From assembly GCA_937876995.1 (NCBI GenBank), contig CALEFD010000098.1, positions 1 through 17,087 of the forward strand: a DNA stretch of 17,087 nt, written 5' to 3'. Within the stretch, counting starts at the first letter, position 1; each line of letters opens with the position of its first letter. The notes under the pieces are model-generated. The model saw only the letters and a program-made list of their open reading frames with translations, ran no database searches and was not told the origin of the DNA. This DNA comes from an uncultured Bacteroidales bacterium (GTDB taxonomy: Bacteria > Bacteroidota > Bacteroidia > Bacteroidales > Bacteroidaceae). Shown here piece by piece: positions 15,980-17,087 of this stretch. A program made the position numbers and the translations under genes.

Positions 15980-16876
15980 ATGATAAGTGAAAAAAAGCTA
16001 AGAAGTTATACATTACCCGTCGCAATAGCGGCGGGGTTGCTTTTTCATGACTTTTTATCATCATACCGTTTCTTAGTGCCATATCTGCTCTTTGGTATGA
16101 TGTTTTTTACTTGTTCCAAAATATCTGTTAAAGATGTAAAGTTACATCCTATGCATGGCATTTTGTTACTCTTTCAGATTTTGGTAGGAGTGGCAGTTTA
16201 TTTAGTTTTACGTCCTATAAACGAAGAATTGGCGCAGGGTCTGATGATTTGTGTGTTCGCGCCCGTTGCCACAGCGTCGCCTGTTGTGGGTGGGCTATTA
16301 GGAGCAAATGTAACGGTTATGACAACTTACGTGCTAATTAGTAATGTTGTAGTTGCTTTGCTTGCACCGCTCTTTTTCAGTATTATTATGCCCGATTCCG
16401 GAGTTACGTTTTTTACATCGTTTCTGCATATATCAAAAAGCACTCTAATGCTGTTGATTTTGCCCATTGTTATCTCGTTGTTAATAAAGAAATATACTCC
16501 AAAAGGGTTCGAAGTAGTGAAAAGGTTGCAGCCAGTATCATTCTATCTGTGGGCTGTATGTATGATGGTGCTTATTGGTTCTACTATTCATACCATAATG
16601 ATACAGGAGAACAGTAATTACCTGTTGGAACTTATAATGATAGTTGGGGCATTGTTGATTTGTATAGTACAGTTCTCTTTAGGTAGAAAATTGGGTGCTA
16701 AATATGGTGATATGGTTGCCGGCAGGCAAATGATGGGCCAGAAAAATACTGGTATTGCTATATGGTTGGCTATGGCATACTTAACCCCAATGTCCACAGT
16801 AGCGCCTACTGCCTATATTATTTGGCAAAACTTAATGAATAGCTACGAAATCTGGAAAGACTCTCGCAAAAAATAG
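15980..16876 (+). CDS. BASS-family (bile acid:sodium symporter-like) transporter
   Basis: 298 residues, mostly hydrophobic, with about nine to ten membrane segments and a basic C-terminus (DSRKK). Family signs are the N-half segment APVATASPVVGGLLGANVTVMTTYVLISN, where BASS proteins have a discontinuous substrate-site helix, and the C-half RQMMGQKNTGIAIWLAMAYL, matching the E-G-x-QN-x-x-LA repeat site with the acidic residue missing. BASS carriers move organic anions (bile acids, pantoate, pyruvate and others), commonly with sodium. The altered motif and the lack of context leave both substrate and sodium coupling open. It lies 18 bases after the outer-membrane protein gene with no promoter between, so inner- and outer-membrane partners may handle a common solute (inference). 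A tandem repeat array begins 11 bases past its stop. Confidence 0.85.
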   Translation: MISEKKLRSYTLPVAIAAGLLFHDFLSSYRFLVPYLLFGMMFFTCSKISVKDVKLHPMHGILLLFQILVGVAVYLVLRPINEELAQGLMICVFAPVATASPVVGGLLGANVTVMTTYVLISNVVVALLAPLFFSIIMPDSGVTFFTSFLHISKSTLMLLILPIVISLLIKKYTPKGFEVVKRLQPVSFYLWAVCMMVLIGSTIHTIMIQENSNYLLELIMIVGALLICIVQFSLGRKLGAKYGDMVAGRQMMGQKNTGIAIWLAMAYLTPMSTVAPTAYIIWQNLMNSYEIWKDSRKK

Positions 16877-16923
16877 TTGGTGGGGAATAGTCCCGTCTTC
16901 GGTCGTAGAGCCATAAAAGATTA

Positions 16924-16957
16924 ATTGGCGCGAAGCGCGCATCCGGAGGATGCCAAT
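16924..16957. other. Three-way-junction element 1
   Basis: Closing stem ATTG (16924-16927) with CAAT (16954-16957). Arm 1 is GCGC-GAA-GCGC (16928-16938). Arm 2 is GCATCC-GGA-GGATGC (16939-16953). No base at the junction is unpaired. The closing stem can extend by ATTA (16920-16923) with TAAT (16960-16963) across a two-base bulge. Confidence 0.75.
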
Positions 16958-16986
16958 ATTAATAAGGTCTTATTAATCGAAGATTA

Positions 16987-17020
16987 ATTGGTCCGTAGGA
17001 CGCTTCCGGAGGAAGCCAAT
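16987..17020. other. Three-way-junction element 2 (covarying copy)
   Basis: Same 34-base layout, 63 bases after element 1: ATTG/CAAT closing stem (16987-16990, 17017-17020), arm 1 GTCC-GTA-GGAC (16991-17001), arm 2 GCTTCC-GGA-GGAAGC (17002-17016). Relative to element 1, three base pairs changed on both sides, one loop base changed, and no stem base changed alone. Confidence 0.75.
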
Positions 17021-17087
17021 ATAGATAAGGAGTAGTCCCGTCTTCGGTCGTAGAGCCATAAAAGATTAATTGGCGCGAAGCGCGCAT

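Larger units (their letters stand above)
16888..17087. repeat. Structured tandem repeat array, 145-base period, continuing past the window end
   Basis: Bases 16888-16942 recur without mismatch at 17033-17087, 145 bases later, where the window ends. One unit consists of a 31-base lead block (16888-16918; contains C-TTCG-G at 16897-16902), a three-way-junction element at 16919-16963, a linker with an ATTAATC-GAA-GATTAAT hairpin (16972-16988), and a second three-way-junction element at 16983-17020. No reading frame of note crosses it, and none of its parts occurs elsewhere in the window. Strand and identity (RNA, mobile or recombination element) are not determined. Confidence 0.85.

Noticed and set aside
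16919..16963. tRNA or tRNA-like gene from the cloverleaf-like fold
   Set aside because: Only two short arms with three-base loops, no T-loop or anticodon-loop consensus, and far too short.
16888..17087. CRISPR array
   Set aside because: Repeats are 55 bases or more with long complex units, spacers are themselves related and structured, and no cas gene is near.

Overview
The window looks like a chromosomal piece of a low-GC Bacteroidales bacterium (Bacteroides/Prevotella-like; I cannot name a genus). The reasons: gene starts lack Shine-Dalgarno sequences, most transcription units begin just after a Bacteroidetes-type TAnnTTTG promoter box, and the gene set is characteristic (DPP5-like peptidase, long YidC, DsbD with fused thioredoxin, DUF3078 barrel, a type IX secretion-like C-terminal domain, a carboxypeptidase-regulatory/plug outer-membrane barrel, lipoprotein GH2). 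It is mainly ordinary core and envelope DNA with no integrase, transposase, CRISPR array, tRNA or rRNA visible.

Layout. 1-609 (-): 5' part of a DPP5-like S9 peptidase, cut by the window edge. 696-2600 (+): DsbD-family disulfide reductase, divergent from the peptidase. 2769-4649 (-): yidC, convergent with dsbD across a bidirectional terminator. 4804-7253 (-): two translationally coupled exported proteins, a small one with a T9SS-like tail and a large one with a Fib_succ_major-like domain, an InlB B-repeat and a duplicated ~161-residue domain. 7377-9578 (+): DUF3078 barrel then purU, closed by an intrinsic terminator. 9679-12186 (+): GH2 lipoprotein, converging through a hairpin on a corrinoid protein (12261-12893, -). 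13091-16876 (+): a plug/barrel outer-membrane protein followed 18 bases later by a BASS-family transporter.

The common theme is envelope biology: membrane insertion (YidC), periplasmic redox delivery (DsbD), peptide and glycan breakdown (DPP5, GH2), and several outer-membrane or secreted proteins. PurU and the corrinoid protein are the cytoplasmic one-carbon enzymes; nothing in the window shows that they act together.

The most unusual part is 16888-17087, directly behind the transporter gene. It is a tandem array with a 145-base period that runs off the window end. Each full unit holds two related elements that fold as compact three-way junctions. Between the two elements every stem difference is compensated (three base pairs) and the only other core difference is a loop base, which is strong sequence-internal evidence for selection on a folded RNA or single-stranded DNA. 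I cannot assign it to a known family.
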